Assembly (NCBI RefSeq): GCF_026341855.1
Contig: NZ_JAPENW010000001.1
Span: 620,001-684,000, forward strand
Length of the DNA: 64,000 nucleotides
Direction of reading: 5' to 3'
DNA from: Streptomyces sp. NBC_00568
Lineage (GTDB): Bacteria > Actinomycetota > Actinomycetes > Streptomycetales > Streptomycetaceae
In this document: one piece after another, positions 1-10,496 of the stretch
How the letters are laid out: the number at the start of each line of letters is the position of its first letter
Numbering within the stretch: the stretch's first letter is position 1
The notes under the pieces: generated by a model
The model's database searches: none
Seen by the model: only the letters and a program-made list of their open reading frames with translations
What the model was told of the DNA's origin: nothing
Made by a program: the position numbers and the translations under genes

Positions 1-819
1 GGCGAGCTGGTCGGGGTGGGCGAGCAGGGCGTGGACCGCGTTGCCGATGAGGTTCACGGTCGTCTCGTGGCCCGCGCCGATGACGAGCAGGAGCGTGTCG
101 ATCAACTCCGCCTCGGTGAGCTGGGATCCCTCCTCGTCACGGGCGGCGATGAGCGCCGTCGTCATGTCGTCGCCCGGGCGCTCCCGCTTCGACTCGACGA
201 GCCGGTCCAGCAGTTCGTGGATCTCCCGGTACGTGGCCATGGCCTGCTCGGGGCCGAGGGTGGTGTCCATGTTCGCCTCGATGAGACGCGCGATGTCGGC
301 GCGCCCCTCCTCCGGCAGGCCGAACAATTCGCAGATCACCCGCATCGGGAGCGGGTGCGCGTAGGCGGAACGGAGGTCGGCCCGTTCGCCCGGGGCCTCG
401 GCCATGCGGTCGAGGAGATCGGCGGCGATCTCCTCGATACGGGGCTCCAGCGCGTCGGTGCGCCGCTTCGTGAACGCGGGGGAGACGAGCTTGCGCAGCC
501 TGCGGTGGTTGGCGCCGTACGCGGTGAACATGTTGGTGACGCCGACCCAGAGACTGACCCAGCTCTCGCGGTACGTGCCGTCGATCCACGCGGGCCAGTG
601 CTGGTTGGGGTCCTTGGAGACCCGGTCGTCGGCGAGGAGCTGCTTGAGCGTCTCGTACCGGGTCGGGAACCAGGCCGGTATCCCGCTCGGGAGTTCGACG
701 AGAGCGGCGGCGGGGGCGCCTCCCTGGTCCCGTGGGGTGCGGTGGAGGCCGCGTAACCGCTCGGCCTCCCCGTGAATGTCGGCGCCGGTGGGGTCGATGA
801 CGAAAGGCTGCTCCGGCAC
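1..819 (-). CDS. Cytochrome P450 (C-terminus beyond window)
   Basis: Haem-thiolate monooxygenase, soluble bacterial type. The first 273 residues are in the window; the ExxR and Cys-haem-ligand regions lie beyond position 1. The I-helix oxygen-binding motif GAGHETT is at residues 248-254. An earlier segment, with FTAYGANHRRLRKLVSPAFT near residues 98-117, matches the C-helix His/Arg haem-propionate region of this family. The GTG start at 817-819 is chosen because AGGAG sits 6 bases upstream. It is transcribed away from the SRPBCC gene. No ferredoxin gene is visible beside it, so the redox partner and substrate are unknown. The fold assignment is secure; the subfamily (CYP107-like) is a guess. 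Confidence 0.9.
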   Translation of the reverse strand, partial: MPEQPFVIDPTGADIHGEAERLRGLHRTPRDQGGAPAAALVELPSGIPAWFPTRYETLKQLLADDRVSKDPNQHWPAWIDGTYRESWVSLWVGVTNMFTAYGANHRRLRKLVSPAFTKRRTDALEPRIEEIAADLLDRMAEAPGERADLRSAYAHPLPMRVICELFGLPEEGRADIARLIEANMDTTLGPEQAMATYREIHELLDRLVESKRERPGDDMTTALIAARDEEGSQLTEAELIDTLLLVIGAGHETTVNLIGNAVHALLAHPDQLA

Positions 820-1239
820 GTGGGCTCCTGTCGCGGGTGGGTCACCAGTCGAGGTGCGGCGTCTCGCGCAAACGGTCGATCACGGTCCGCCGCATCGTAA
901 CCCGGCTCCCTCCGAGGTGCGGAACAGGGAGAGGACGCCTCAACACCCGTACAGATATAGAGAGTTGCTGACGACCCGGCAGGCCGGAGCTCGGGTGGGA
1001 AAGCCCGGCCCCGCCGGGCACGAAGACTGCCCGGCCCGGGCGCCAGGACTGCCCGACGGGCCTCGGACAGACGCCGACCGCGTCAGAACACGACCGTCCG
1101 GCCCTCGCGTCGAGCCTGCCGGGCGGTGCGGGAGACGCCGTGCGCCTTCAGGCCGTCGGCGCCCATCAGGGAGATCCGGCCGCCGCTGTCGCCCTGTTCA
1201 CCTTCCGCGCGACGGCCCTCGAGCGCCTACGATCCTGCC
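820..1239. other. 420-bp divergent intergenic region
   Basis: This lies between the divergent P450 and SRPBCC genes. It contains one short AT-richer patch (about 945-965) that could hold the P450 promoter, then GC-rich sequence with small inverted repeats of GCCCGG type. I see no convincing coding sequence or operator. Confidence 0.5.
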
Positions 1240-1698
1240 GTGGTCCTCTTCGTCCTGGAACGCGTGTCCCCGCTCCCCGTCGCCGAGAGCTGGCGGCGCC
1301 TGACCGACTGGCCCCGGCACGCGGACGTCGTCCCGCTGACCCGGGTCACCGTGCGCACGCCTCCGCCGACGCGGGAGGGCACGGTCTTCGTGGCCCGGTC
1401 GGGGCTCGGGGCCCTCGCGTTCGACGACCCGATGGAGGTCGTCTCGTGGCGTCCGCCGGGCGACGGGAGCCCGGGAACGTGCCGGCTGGTCAAGCGCGGC
1501 ACGTTCGTCACGGGCTGGGCCGAGTTCGAGGTGCACCCGGCGGAGGGCGGCGGTTCACGGGCGGTCTGGCGGGAGGACCTGAGCGTGCGCGGGCTGCCCG
1601 GGTTCGCCGACCGGCCGCTGGGGTGGTCGGCCCGGTGGATGTTCGGGCGGGCGATGGACGGGTTGCTCGGGCGGGGTGAGGACACCGGGCGGGGGTGA
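1240..1698 (+). CDS. SRPBCC-family (polyketide cyclase/dehydrase-like) protein
   Basis: A 152-residue protein of the START-like SRPBCC superfamily, which forms a helix-grip fold with a hydrophobic cavity. It opens with the typical beta-strand plus AESWRRLTDWPRHADVVP helix, followed by alternating strands rich in Val/Trp and ending in an amphipathic helix (ARWMFGRAMDGLL). The frame stays open upstream to 1126, but the upstream residues are Arg/Ser/Pro-rich and non-conserved in character. The GTG at 1240 starts exactly at the first strand and gives the normal family length. Such proteins bind or modify lipids and polyketides; no substrate can be inferred here. The GH6 gene is convergent, 40 bp away. 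Confidence 0.75.
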   Translation: MVLFVLERVSPLPVAESWRRLTDWPRHADVVPLTRVTVRTPPPTREGTVFVARSGLGALAFDDPMEVVSWRPPGDGSPGTCRLVKRGTFVTGWAEFEVHPAEGGGSRAVWREDLSVRGLPGFADRPLGWSARWMFGRAMDGLLGRGEDTGRG

Positions 1699-1738
1699 GG
1701 GGGCCGGCAAGCCGGCGCTCACGCCCCACCCGCATCCG

Positions 1739-2914
1739 TCAATCCCCCCGCAGAATCGGCGGATTGGCGAGCCGGACCAGTTCCAGCGCCTGTTCCGGGA
1801 ACCAGTCACCCGCGGCGGGGTCGACCGTGCCGCGCTCCGGGTCCTCGGGGCCCGGCGTTCCGCGCAGGCAGAGCCCGTCCGACTCGCCGGGTGTCTTGAT
1901 CCACAGCCGGGCGTCCTGGAGCGGGTCGCCGGTGCGCAGAGTGGGGCGGGCGCCGAGACCGCGGTTCGGCGGGTTGCACCAGTCCTGCGGGTCGGTGTAC
2001 GTGCCCGCGGGCGGGGTCCAGGGGCCCTGACCGTTGCGGCTGGAGTCGGTGACGAAGTGCTTCATGCGGGACGGCGGAGTGTGCACCCGCGCGTCCAGCC
2101 AGGACTGCGCGTCCGCCCGCGGCCACCATTGGTTCGGGCACTCGGCGACGTCCCCACCGCCGTCGGCGTAGGCCAGGCAGGACGAGATCAGCTTGCCGTA
2201 CCAGGAGTTGGCGTCGTCGGTGTTGTAGTTCGAGGCGTTGGTGTAGAAGCCGGAGGCCCGCGCCACCCCGCCCCTGATCAGGCGCGGCACGATGGAACTG
2301 ACGGTGTGCCAGCCCGGGTGCCCGGTGTCGAGATAGACCCGCGTCCCGGAGAGCGGCTCCAGCTTGTCGACCGCGTAGTTGACCTCGGCGTACCGCGCGG
2401 CGGTCTTCGTGCCCTGCGCATCGTCCTGGCCGCAGTCGGAAGGCAGCAGGGCGAGGGCGTCGGGTTCGAGGGTGACGATCGTGTTGCCGTGCCCGATCCC
2501 CCGCGCCACCGCGTCGATCCACGCCTTGTACTCCGCGGTGTCGGCGGCCCCGCCCGCCGAATAGTTGGAGCAGTCCCGGCCGGGGATGTTGTAGAGCGCC
2601 AGCACGGCGCTCGCGTCGTCGTGGCCGGCGTCGCGCACCACCCCGCGGACCAGCCGCTCCACCTGGGCCGGTGTCTGGTCGCCGAACCACACGGCCTGCG
2701 GGGTGTTCACCATCGTCAGAAGGCCGGCCGCGTCGCGGTACCGGCCGGCCCGGGCAAGGTCGACGGCCTGCCGGTACGCCGCCGGGTTGGGCTCCGGGAC
2801 GTACAGCGACGGTCCCCGGTCCGTGGACTCGGCGGCGTGCGCCGGAGGTGCGGCGAAGAGGGCGGCCAGCCCGACGGACAGAGCGGCCAGCCACGTCGAG
2901 GTACGTCGTCTCAT
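1739..2914 (-). CDS. Secreted glycoside hydrolase family 6 cellulase
   Basis: A 391-residue secreted beta-1,4-glucanase or cellobiohydrolase of GH6 (inverting). Residues 1-28 form a Sec signal peptide (RRR, hydrophobic core, cleavage after AHA). The GH6 signature GRDCSNYSAG is at 112-121 and LEPDAL at 149-154, where Asp152 is the expected catalytic acid. The catalytic domain fills the whole mature chain. There is no CBM or linker, so this is a single-domain enzyme, unlike many Streptomyces GH6 cellulases. A CebR-type operator lies about 40 bp upstream of the start, which predicts induction by cellobiose. Whether it is an endo- or exo-enzyme cannot be decided from sequence alone. Confidence 0.92.
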   Translation of the reverse strand: MRRRTSTWLAALSVGLAALFAAPPAHAAESTDRGPSLYVPEPNPAAYRQAVDLARAGRYRDAAGLLTMVNTPQAVWFGDQTPAQVERLVRGVVRDAGHDDASAVLALYNIPGRDCSNYSAGGAADTAEYKAWIDAVARGIGHGNTIVTLEPDALALLPSDCGQDDAQGTKTAARYAEVNYAVDKLEPLSGTRVYLDTGHPGWHTVSSIVPRLIRGGVARASGFYTNASNYNTDDANSWYGKLISSCLAYADGGGDVAECPNQWWPRADAQSWLDARVHTPPSRMKHFVTDSSRNGQGPWTPPAGTYTDPQDWCNPPNRGLGARPTLRTGDPLQDARLWIKTPGESDGLCLRGTPGPEDPERGTVDPAAGDWFPEQALELVRLANPPILRGD

Positions 2915-2954
2915 ACGGGTTCACTCCTGGTTCGCCACGGTCACGAGGGACTTG

Positions 2955-2968
2955 CGGGAGCGCTCCCA
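2955..2968. promoter_or_regulatory. CebR-type operator upstream of GH6 cellulase
   Basis: The 14-mer CGGGAGCGCTCCCA (minus strand TGGGAGCGCTCCCG) matches 13 of 14 positions of the Streptomyces CebR consensus TGGGAGCGCTCCCA. It sits 41-54 bases upstream of the GH6 start codon. CebR is the LacI-type cellobiose-responsive repressor of cellulase and ceb transporter genes; the cebR gene itself is not in this window. Confidence 0.85.
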
Positions 2969-3114
2969 CAGGAGATTCGTCGAGAGGCATGCCTGCGTCA
3001 ATACAGGGCGCAGAAGAAAGGCCCACCGCGGTCCGCGGCGAGCCTCGGCCTGGCCCTCACACCTTCAAGCCCTCGATCGCCCGAGCTCTCAAGCCGTCAG
3101 CCCTCAAGCCCCCG

Positions 3115-3178
3115 AGCTCTCCAGCTCTCCAGCTCTCCAGCTCTCCAGCTCTCCAGCTCTCCAGCTCTCCAGCTCTCC
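3115..3178. repeat. 8-bp tandem repeat (AGCTCTCC)x8
   Basis: Eight perfect head-to-tail copies of AGCTCTCC lie between the ends of the xdhC-type gene (stop at 3204) and the GH6 promoter. The flank at 3066-3114 contains degenerate relatives (agccctcaagcc, agctctcaagcc). The period is not a multiple of three and the array is outside any gene. Confidence 0.97.
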
Positions 3179-3203
3179 AGCGACCGTCCCGCCGGCGCGG
3201 CTC

Positions 3204-4358
3204 TCACGCCACCGACCCGATCCGTCGCGCCGGAACCGAGGACGCGTCGTGGTGGATCGGCGTGTGGGCTCCCGTGAGGGAAACCCCGCTTCCCCCACGC
3301 CGGTTGGCCACGATCTCCGAGGCGATCGACAGGGCCGTCTCCTCGGGTGTGCGCGCTCCGAGGTCCAGGCCGATCGGGGACCTGAGGCGGGCCAGCTCGA
3401 TCTCGGTCACGCCGACTTCGCGCAGCCGTTCATTGCGGTCCAGGTGGGTACGCCGTGAGCCCATGGCGCCGACGTAGGCCACGGGGAGCCGCAGCGCGAG
3501 CCGGAGGAGCGGCACGTCGAACTTGGCGTCGTGGGTGAGGACGCACAGGACCGTGCGGGAGTCGACCTCCGTGCGCTCCAGGTAGCGGTGGGGCCAGTCC
3601 ACGACGATCTCGTCCGCGTCGGGGAAGCGGGCCGCCGTCGCGAAGACCGGGCGGGCGTCGCACACCGTGACCCGGTAGCCGAGGAACTTGCCCATGCGGA
3701 CCAGGGCCGAGGCGAAGTCGATGGCGCCGAAGACGATCATGCGCGGGGGCGGGACGGACGACTCCACCAGGATCGTGAGCGGCGCTCCGCAACGAGAGCC
3801 CTGCTCTCCGATCTCCAGCGTTCCGGTGCGGCCGGCGTCCAGTTGGGCCGCCGCCTCGCCCATCACCGTACGGTCGAGTTCGGGGTGGGCGCCGAAGCCG
3901 CCCTCGTACGAGCCGTCGCCACGCACGACGAGGGCGCGGCCCATGAGTTCGGCGGGACCGCTCACTACGCGGGCGAGCGCCGCCGCCTCCCCGCCCGCGG
4001 AGGCGGCCAGGGCGGTCGCGAGCACGGTCCGGCGGGCGGTGTCCCGCGCGCGGACCGGAGTGATCAGGATGTCGATGACGCCGCCGCAGGTCAGGCCGAC
4101 CGCGAAGGCGTCGTCGTCGCTGTAGCCGAAGCGTTCGAGGACGGTCTCGCCGTCCTCCAGCGCCTGCACGCACAGTTCGTAGACCGCTCCTTCCACGCAA
4201 CCGCCGGAGACCGAGCCGATCGCCGTGCCGTCGGAGTCGACGGCGAGTGCGGCACCGGGCTGGCGGGGCGCGCTGCCGCCGACCGCCACCACGGTGGCGA
4301 CGGCGAAGTCGCGGCCCTGCCCGACCCACCGGTGGAGCTCTTCGGCGATGTCCAGCAT
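3204..4358 (-). CDS. xdhC: XdhC/CoxI-family molybdoenzyme maturation factor
   Basis: A 384-residue protein with the N-terminal XdhC_CoxI domain, including the GSAPRQPGA and GSVSGGCVEGAV motifs. Its C-terminal Rossmann-like XdhC domain contains VFGAIDFASALVRMGKFLGY and AYVGAMGSRRTH. Family members bind molybdenum cofactor, promote its sulfuration, and load it into xanthine dehydrogenase. It is the last gene of the FAD / 2Fe-2S / Mo-subunit / permease / xdhC row, all on the minus strand, which supports that role. The ATG at 4358 is chosen because AAGGAG lies 8 bases before it. The open frame extends far upstream, but that part is antisense-like and overlaps the permease. The gap to the permease is 44 bp. 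Confidence 0.9.
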   Translation of the reverse strand: MLDIAEELHRWVGQGRDFAVATVVAVGGSAPRQPGAALAVDSDGTAIGSVSGGCVEGAVYELCVQALEDGETVLERFGYSDDDAFAVGLTCGGVIDILITPVRARDTARRTVLATALAASAGGEAAALARVVSGPAELMGRALVVRGDGSYEGGFGAHPELDRTVMGEAAAQLDAGRTGTLEIGEQGSRCGAPLTILVESSVPPPRMIVFGAIDFASALVRMGKFLGYRVTVCDARPVFATAARFPDADEIVVDWPHRYLERTEVDSRTVLCVLTHDAKFDVPLLRLALRLPVAYVGAMGSRRTHLDRNERLREVGVTEIELARLRSPIGLDLGARTPEETALSIASEIVANRRGGSGVSLTGAHTPIHHDASSVPARRIGSVA

Positions 4359-4402
4359 CTCTCGGTCTCCTTGACTGCGGTTGCGTGGAAGGAAGGCGGG
4401 CG

Positions 4403-5860
4403 TCAGTGGACGCCCATCCAGCTCTCGATCGGGTTGAGCGCGAAGTAGACGAAGAAGATCACCGTCAGGCCCCACATGAAGGCCCCGATCTCCCGGGCCT
4501 TGCCCTGGGCGATCCTGATGGCGACATAACTGATCACGCCGGCCGCCACGCCCGCGGTGATCGAGTAGGTGAACGGCATGATCACGACGGTCAGGAAGAC
4601 CGGGATGGCGGTGCCCCGGTCGGCCCAGTCGACGTGGCGGGCGTTCGTCATCATCATGGCGCCGATGACCACCAGCGCCGCCGCCGCGACCTCGCCGGGG
4701 ACGATGGCCGTGAGCGGGGTGAAGAAGAGGCAGGCCGCGAAGAACAGGCCGGTGACGACGGAGGAGAGTCCGGTGCGGGCACCCTCGCCGACGCCGGTCG
4801 CCGACTCGACGAAGACCGTCTGGCCGGAGGCGCCGGCGACACCGCCGACCGCTCCGCCCGCGCCGTCGATGAACAGCGCCTTCGACAGGCCCGGCATCCG
4901 GCCCTGGGCGTCGGCCAGCTCGGCCTCGGTGCCGACGCCGATGATGGTGGCCATCGCGTCGAAGAACCCGGCGAGCACGAGCGTGAAGACGATCATGCCG
5001 ACCGTCATGGCGCCGACCTGGCCCCAGCCGCCGAACTCGACCTCGCCGAAGAGCGAGAAGTCCGGCATCGAGACGGCGCTGCCGTGCAGTTCGGGAGCGC
5101 CGCCGGCCCATTGCTTCGGATCGATGGCCCCGGCGGCGTTGAGGACGACGGAGACGACCGTTCCGGAGACGATGCCGATGAGGATCGCACCGGGGATGCC
5201 GCGCGCTTGGAGCATGAAGATCAGCAGCAGGGTGGCGGCGAAGAGCAGGACCGGCCAGCCGGCGAGTTCACCGGCGGGACCGAGGGTGACCGGGGTCGCC
5301 TGGCCCTGGTGCACGAAACCGGCCTTGACCAGGCCGATCAGCGCGATGAACAGGCCGATGCCCATGGTGATGGCGTGCTTGAGCGCCAGCGGGATCGCGT
5401 TCATGATCATCTCGCGCAGCCCGGTGACGACCAGGAGCATGATGACCGCGCCGTACATCACGCACATGCCCATGGCCTGCGGCCAGGTCATCTGCGGGGC
5501 GACCTGCGAGGAGAGCACACCGGACACGGAGAGTCCGGCGGCGAGGGCGAGCGGCACCTTGCCGACGAAGCCCATGAGAAGCGTGGTGAAGGCCGCCGCG
5601 AACGCGGTCGCGGTGATCAGGGCCTTCTGGCCGAGCATGTCCCCCGCCGCGTCCTTTCCGGACAGGATGAGGGGGTTGAGCAGCAGGATGTACGCCATCG
5701 CCATGAAGGTGGTGACGCCGCCGCGCACCTCACGCGCGATCGAGCTTCCCCGCTGGGATATGTGAAAGTACCGGTCGAGCCAGGACCGTCCGGCCGGAAC
5801 GCGGCTGCCCGCGCCCGCGTCCGTCGCGACGGTCTTCGGCTCCAGTGACTGCTGGGTCAT
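4403..5860 (-). CDS. AzgA-type NCS2 purine permease
   Basis: A 485-residue integral membrane protein of the nucleobase-cation symporter-2 family, AzgA (guanine/hypoxanthine) branch. Twelve or more hydrophobic segments can be followed. The conserved start is DRYFHISQRGSSIAREVRGG leading into GVTTFMAMAYILLLNP, and the family motif ATGVGEGARTGLSS follows in the second half (residues about 354-367). Its place between the xanthine dehydrogenase genes and xdhC indicates that it imports purine bases for oxidation. The ATG at 5858-5860 gives a normal short cytoplasmic N-terminus. The 275 bp upstream (5861-6135) contain no gene and may carry their own promoter. Confidence 0.92.
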   Translation of the reverse strand: MTQQSLEPKTVATDAGAGSRVPAGRSWLDRYFHISQRGSSIAREVRGGVTTFMAMAYILLLNPLILSGKDAAGDMLGQKALITATAFAAAFTTLLMGFVGKVPLALAAGLSVSGVLSSQVAPQMTWPQAMGMCVMYGAVIMLLVVTGLREMIMNAIPLALKHAITMGIGLFIALIGLVKAGFVHQGQATPVTLGPAGELAGWPVLLFAATLLLIFMLQARGIPGAILIGIVSGTVVSVVLNAAGAIDPKQWAGGAPELHGSAVSMPDFSLFGEVEFGGWGQVGAMTVGMIVFTLVLAGFFDAMATIIGVGTEAELADAQGRMPGLSKALFIDGAGGAVGGVAGASGQTVFVESATGVGEGARTGLSSVVTGLFFAACLFFTPLTAIVPGEVAAAALVVIGAMMMTNARHVDWADRGTAIPVFLTVVIMPFTYSITAGVAAGVISYVAIRIAQGKAREIGAFMWGLTVIFFVYFALNPIESWMGVH

Positions 5861-6135
5861 GTGGGCCTGCTCCCAAGGTTCAAAGGGGCACCCGCGACAG
5901 CCGTCCTGACGACTGGTGAACCGCGAACGCGGTTGCGGGATTTGGGAAGGTGCTTCGGCCGCACGACCCGGGGGACGGCCCGAGACGAACGAGAAGAACT
6001 CTGGTGCGGTACGTGCCTGTTGCCTACTGCTCCCTGCTGGGTCCCCGGCATCCGCGAGCGGTGCGGTGGCCGGGTGCTCCGGGCGGCGCGGCGACGTGTG
6101 ACGTTCCCGGCCGCCCGGAGAGATGTGTCCGGTGC

Positions 6136-8523
<2,388 letters not shown>

Positions 8524-8525
8524 GG

Positions 8526-9128
8526 TCAGACCGCCTCAGACTGCCGGGCGGCCGCCAGACGGACCGCGTCCATGATCTTCTCGTAACCGGTGCAGCGGCA
8601 GAGGTTGCCCGAGAGCGCCTCGCGGATGTCCGCGTCGGTCGGGTTCGGGGTGCGCTCCAGCATCTCGTCCGCCGCGACCAGCAGGCCGGGGGTGCAGAAG
8701 CCGCACTGGACGGCGCCGGCGTCGATGAACGCCTGCTGGATCGGGGAGAGTTCGGTTCCCTCGCCGGTCTGCGAGTCGTGGCCCTTGGCCGCCCAGTGCT
8801 TGGCCTCGTCGAGCGAAGTCCCCTGCTTCTCGGGGGTTCCGCAGACGCCGGTGGAGCAACCTCCGTGCTCCGCGCGCTGCTTGGCGAAGTCGGCGAGCCC
8901 CTCGACGGTGACGACCTCGCGGCCCTCGACCTGCCCCGCGGCGACCAGGCACGAACACACGGGCACGCCGTCCAGGCGGACGGTGCAGGAGCCGCACTCG
9001 CCCTGCTCGCAGGCGTTCTTGGAACCGGGCAGGCCGAGACGCTCGCGCAGGACGTACAGGAGACTCTCGCCCTCCCAGACGTCGTCGGCCTCCTGCTCGC
9101 GGCCGTTGACCGTGAAATTGACACGCAT
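8526..9128 (-). CDS. Xanthine dehydrogenase, [2Fe-2S] subunit
   Basis: A 200-residue electron-transfer subunit with two 2Fe-2S clusters. The ferredoxin-like cluster uses C40, C45, C48 and C60. The C-terminal helical cluster uses C142, C145, C177 and C179 (QCGFCTPG and CRCTGY). Oddly, about 40 residues (83-126) separate the two domains where many homologues have a short linker, and this segment carries two extra cysteines (C91, C96). The ATG at 9128 shares its A with the TAA stop of the upstream FAD gene (TAATG). It carries electrons from the Mo centre to the FAD subunit. Confidence 0.93.
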   Translation of the reverse strand: MRVNFTVNGREQEADDVWEGESLLYVLRERLGLPGSKNACEQGECGSCTVRLDGVPVCSCLVAAGQVEGREVVTVEGLADFAKQRAEHGGCSTGVCGTPEKQGTSLDEAKHWAAKGHDSQTGEGTELSPIQQAFIDAGAVQCGFCTPGLLVAADEMLERTPNPTDADIREALSGNLCRCTGYEKIMDAVRLAAARQSEAV

Positions 9129-10018
9129 TACGCGACTCCCTCCGTGCGGGCGGCGGTGCCGCGGTAGGACTCCCAGGTCCAGGTCAGCGTGCGGCGGGCC
9201 ATGATGCCGACCGCGTGGCGGCGGTAGCTCGCCGTGCCCCGGACGTCGTCGATCGGGTTGCAGGCGCCGGAGCACAGGTCCGCGAACTGCTTGGCGACCG
9301 ACGGGGTGATGATCTTCCCGTTGTCCCAGAAGCCGCCCTCGTCGAGCGCCGCGTTCAGGAACTCCTCGGCGGCCTTGGCGCGGACCGGGGTCGGCGCGGC
9401 CGAGCCGATGCCGGTGCGGACCGTACGGGTCTCGGGGTGCAGGGCCAGACCGAAGGCGCACACCGCGATGACCATCGCGTTGCGGGTGCCGACCTTCGAG
9501 TACTGCTGCGGTCCGTCCGCCTTCTTGATGTGGACGGCGCGGATCAGCTCGTCGGGCGCGAGCGCGTTGCGCTTCACGCCGGTGTAGAAGGCGTCGATCG
9601 GGATCAGCCGCGAACCGCGCACCGACTGGGCCTCGACCTCGGCACCCGCCGCGAGGAGGGCGGGGTGCGCGTCGCCGGCCGGGGAGGCGGTGCCGAGGTT
9701 GCCGCCGACGCCGCCGCGGTTGCGGATCTGCGGGGAGGCCACCGTGTGGGAGGCGAGGGCCAGCCCGGGGAGCTCACCGCGCAGGTTCTCCATGATCTGG
9801 GTGTACGGGACGGAGGCGCCCAGACGCACGCTCTCCTCGCCGACCTCCCACTCGCTCAGCTCGCCGATGCGGTTCAGATCGAGAAGGTACTCGGGCCGGC
9901 GGTGGTCGAAGTTGATCTCGACCATCACATCGGTGCCACCCGCAATCGGCACAGCGGTGGGGTGCTCAGCCTTGGCGGCGAGCGCCTCCTCCCAGCTGGC
10001 GGGGCGAAGGAAGTCCAT
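9128..10018 (-). CDS. Xanthine dehydrogenase, FAD-binding subunit
   Basis: A 296-residue protein of the CO-dehydrogenase flavoprotein / FAD_binding_5 type. The FAD pyrophosphate-binding motifs are AGGTDVMVEIN (residues about 26-36) and RGGVGGNLGTASPAGD (about 106-121). It passes electrons to NAD or another acceptor. It is the first gene of the operon, starting at the ATG at 10018, next to the 478-bp divergent promoter region shared with the PucR-type regulator. It ends with a one-base overlap on the 2Fe-2S gene. Operon order is FAD, 2Fe-2S, Mo subunit, permease, maturation factor. Confidence 0.93.
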   Translation of the reverse strand: MDFLRPASWEEALAAKAEHPTAVPIAGGTDVMVEINFDHRRPEYLLDLNRIGELSEWEVGEESVRLGASVPYTQIMENLRGELPGLALASHTVASPQIRNRGGVGGNLGTASPAGDAHPALLAAGAEVEAQSVRGSRLIPIDAFYTGVKRNALAPDELIRAVHIKKADGPQQYSKVGTRNAMVIAVCAFGLALHPETRTVRTGIGSAAPTPVRAKAAEEFLNAALDEGGFWDNGKIITPSVAKQFADLCSGACNPIDDVRGTASYRRHAVGIMARRTLTWTWESYRGTAARTEGVA

Positions 10019-10496
10019 GAGTGGCTCTCTTCATTCGTATCGTGGTTCGTTCTGATCAAGCCAGATCGTGTGCGGGCGGCCCGGCTCGTTCATCAGGTGT
10101 TTACGCGGAGTGGGGTCAGTACACAGCCGTGTCCCGCACCGGGGTCAGTCACCGAAACCATGAAGGAGTTGGCTGGCCAGCGCGCGCATCTTGTAGATTC
10201 GTATGAACCGAGGTCATCAGCAACCTCTTCGTTTTCCTCCGGAAACAGAGAGCAGAGCCCTCCGGAAACAGAGACCAGAGCCCTCTGCAAACAGAGAGCA
10301 CAGCCCCCTGCGAACAGTGAGCACGGCTCGCTGGAACAGTGAGCACAGCTCTCGAATGCCCAGGACACAGACCCGAGGGGCCGGAACCACCGGCTCCTCG
10401 GAACCCACGGACCGGCTCTTCGGAGCCCGGGTACCCGCTCGCGGGCCCACCACAGATCCATCGTAGATTTCGAGACAAAGAACGGCGGCGACGAGA
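10019..10496. promoter_or_regulatory. Divergent promoter region, xanthine dehydrogenase operon / pucR
   Basis: This 478-bp spacer between the divergent operon and its likely activator contains no plausible gene. Minus-strand readings through it are only translations of repeats. It holds a five-copy 23-bp direct repeat (10235-10348). It also holds two similar AT-richer elements, TGTAGATTCG near 10192 and CGTAGATTTCG near 10463, that could be promoter or regulator contacts for the two directions. Confidence 0.6.
10235..10348. repeat. Five 23-bp degenerate direct repeats
   Basis: Copies lie at 10235-10257, 10258-10280, 10281-10303, 10304-10326 and 10327-10348 (the last is 22 bp). The shared core is AAACAGAGAGCA in copies 1-3, drifting to GAACAGTGAGCAC in copies 4-5. 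Adjacent copies are the most alike. The period is close to two helical turns, so all cores face the same side of the DNA. Confidence 0.9.

Noticed and set aside
10235-10348. CRISPR array or small repetitive gene on the minus strand
   Set aside because: The 23-bp units follow each other without spacers. The translated repeat (Leu/Cys/Phe/Arg pattern) exists only because the repeats happen to stay open in that frame.
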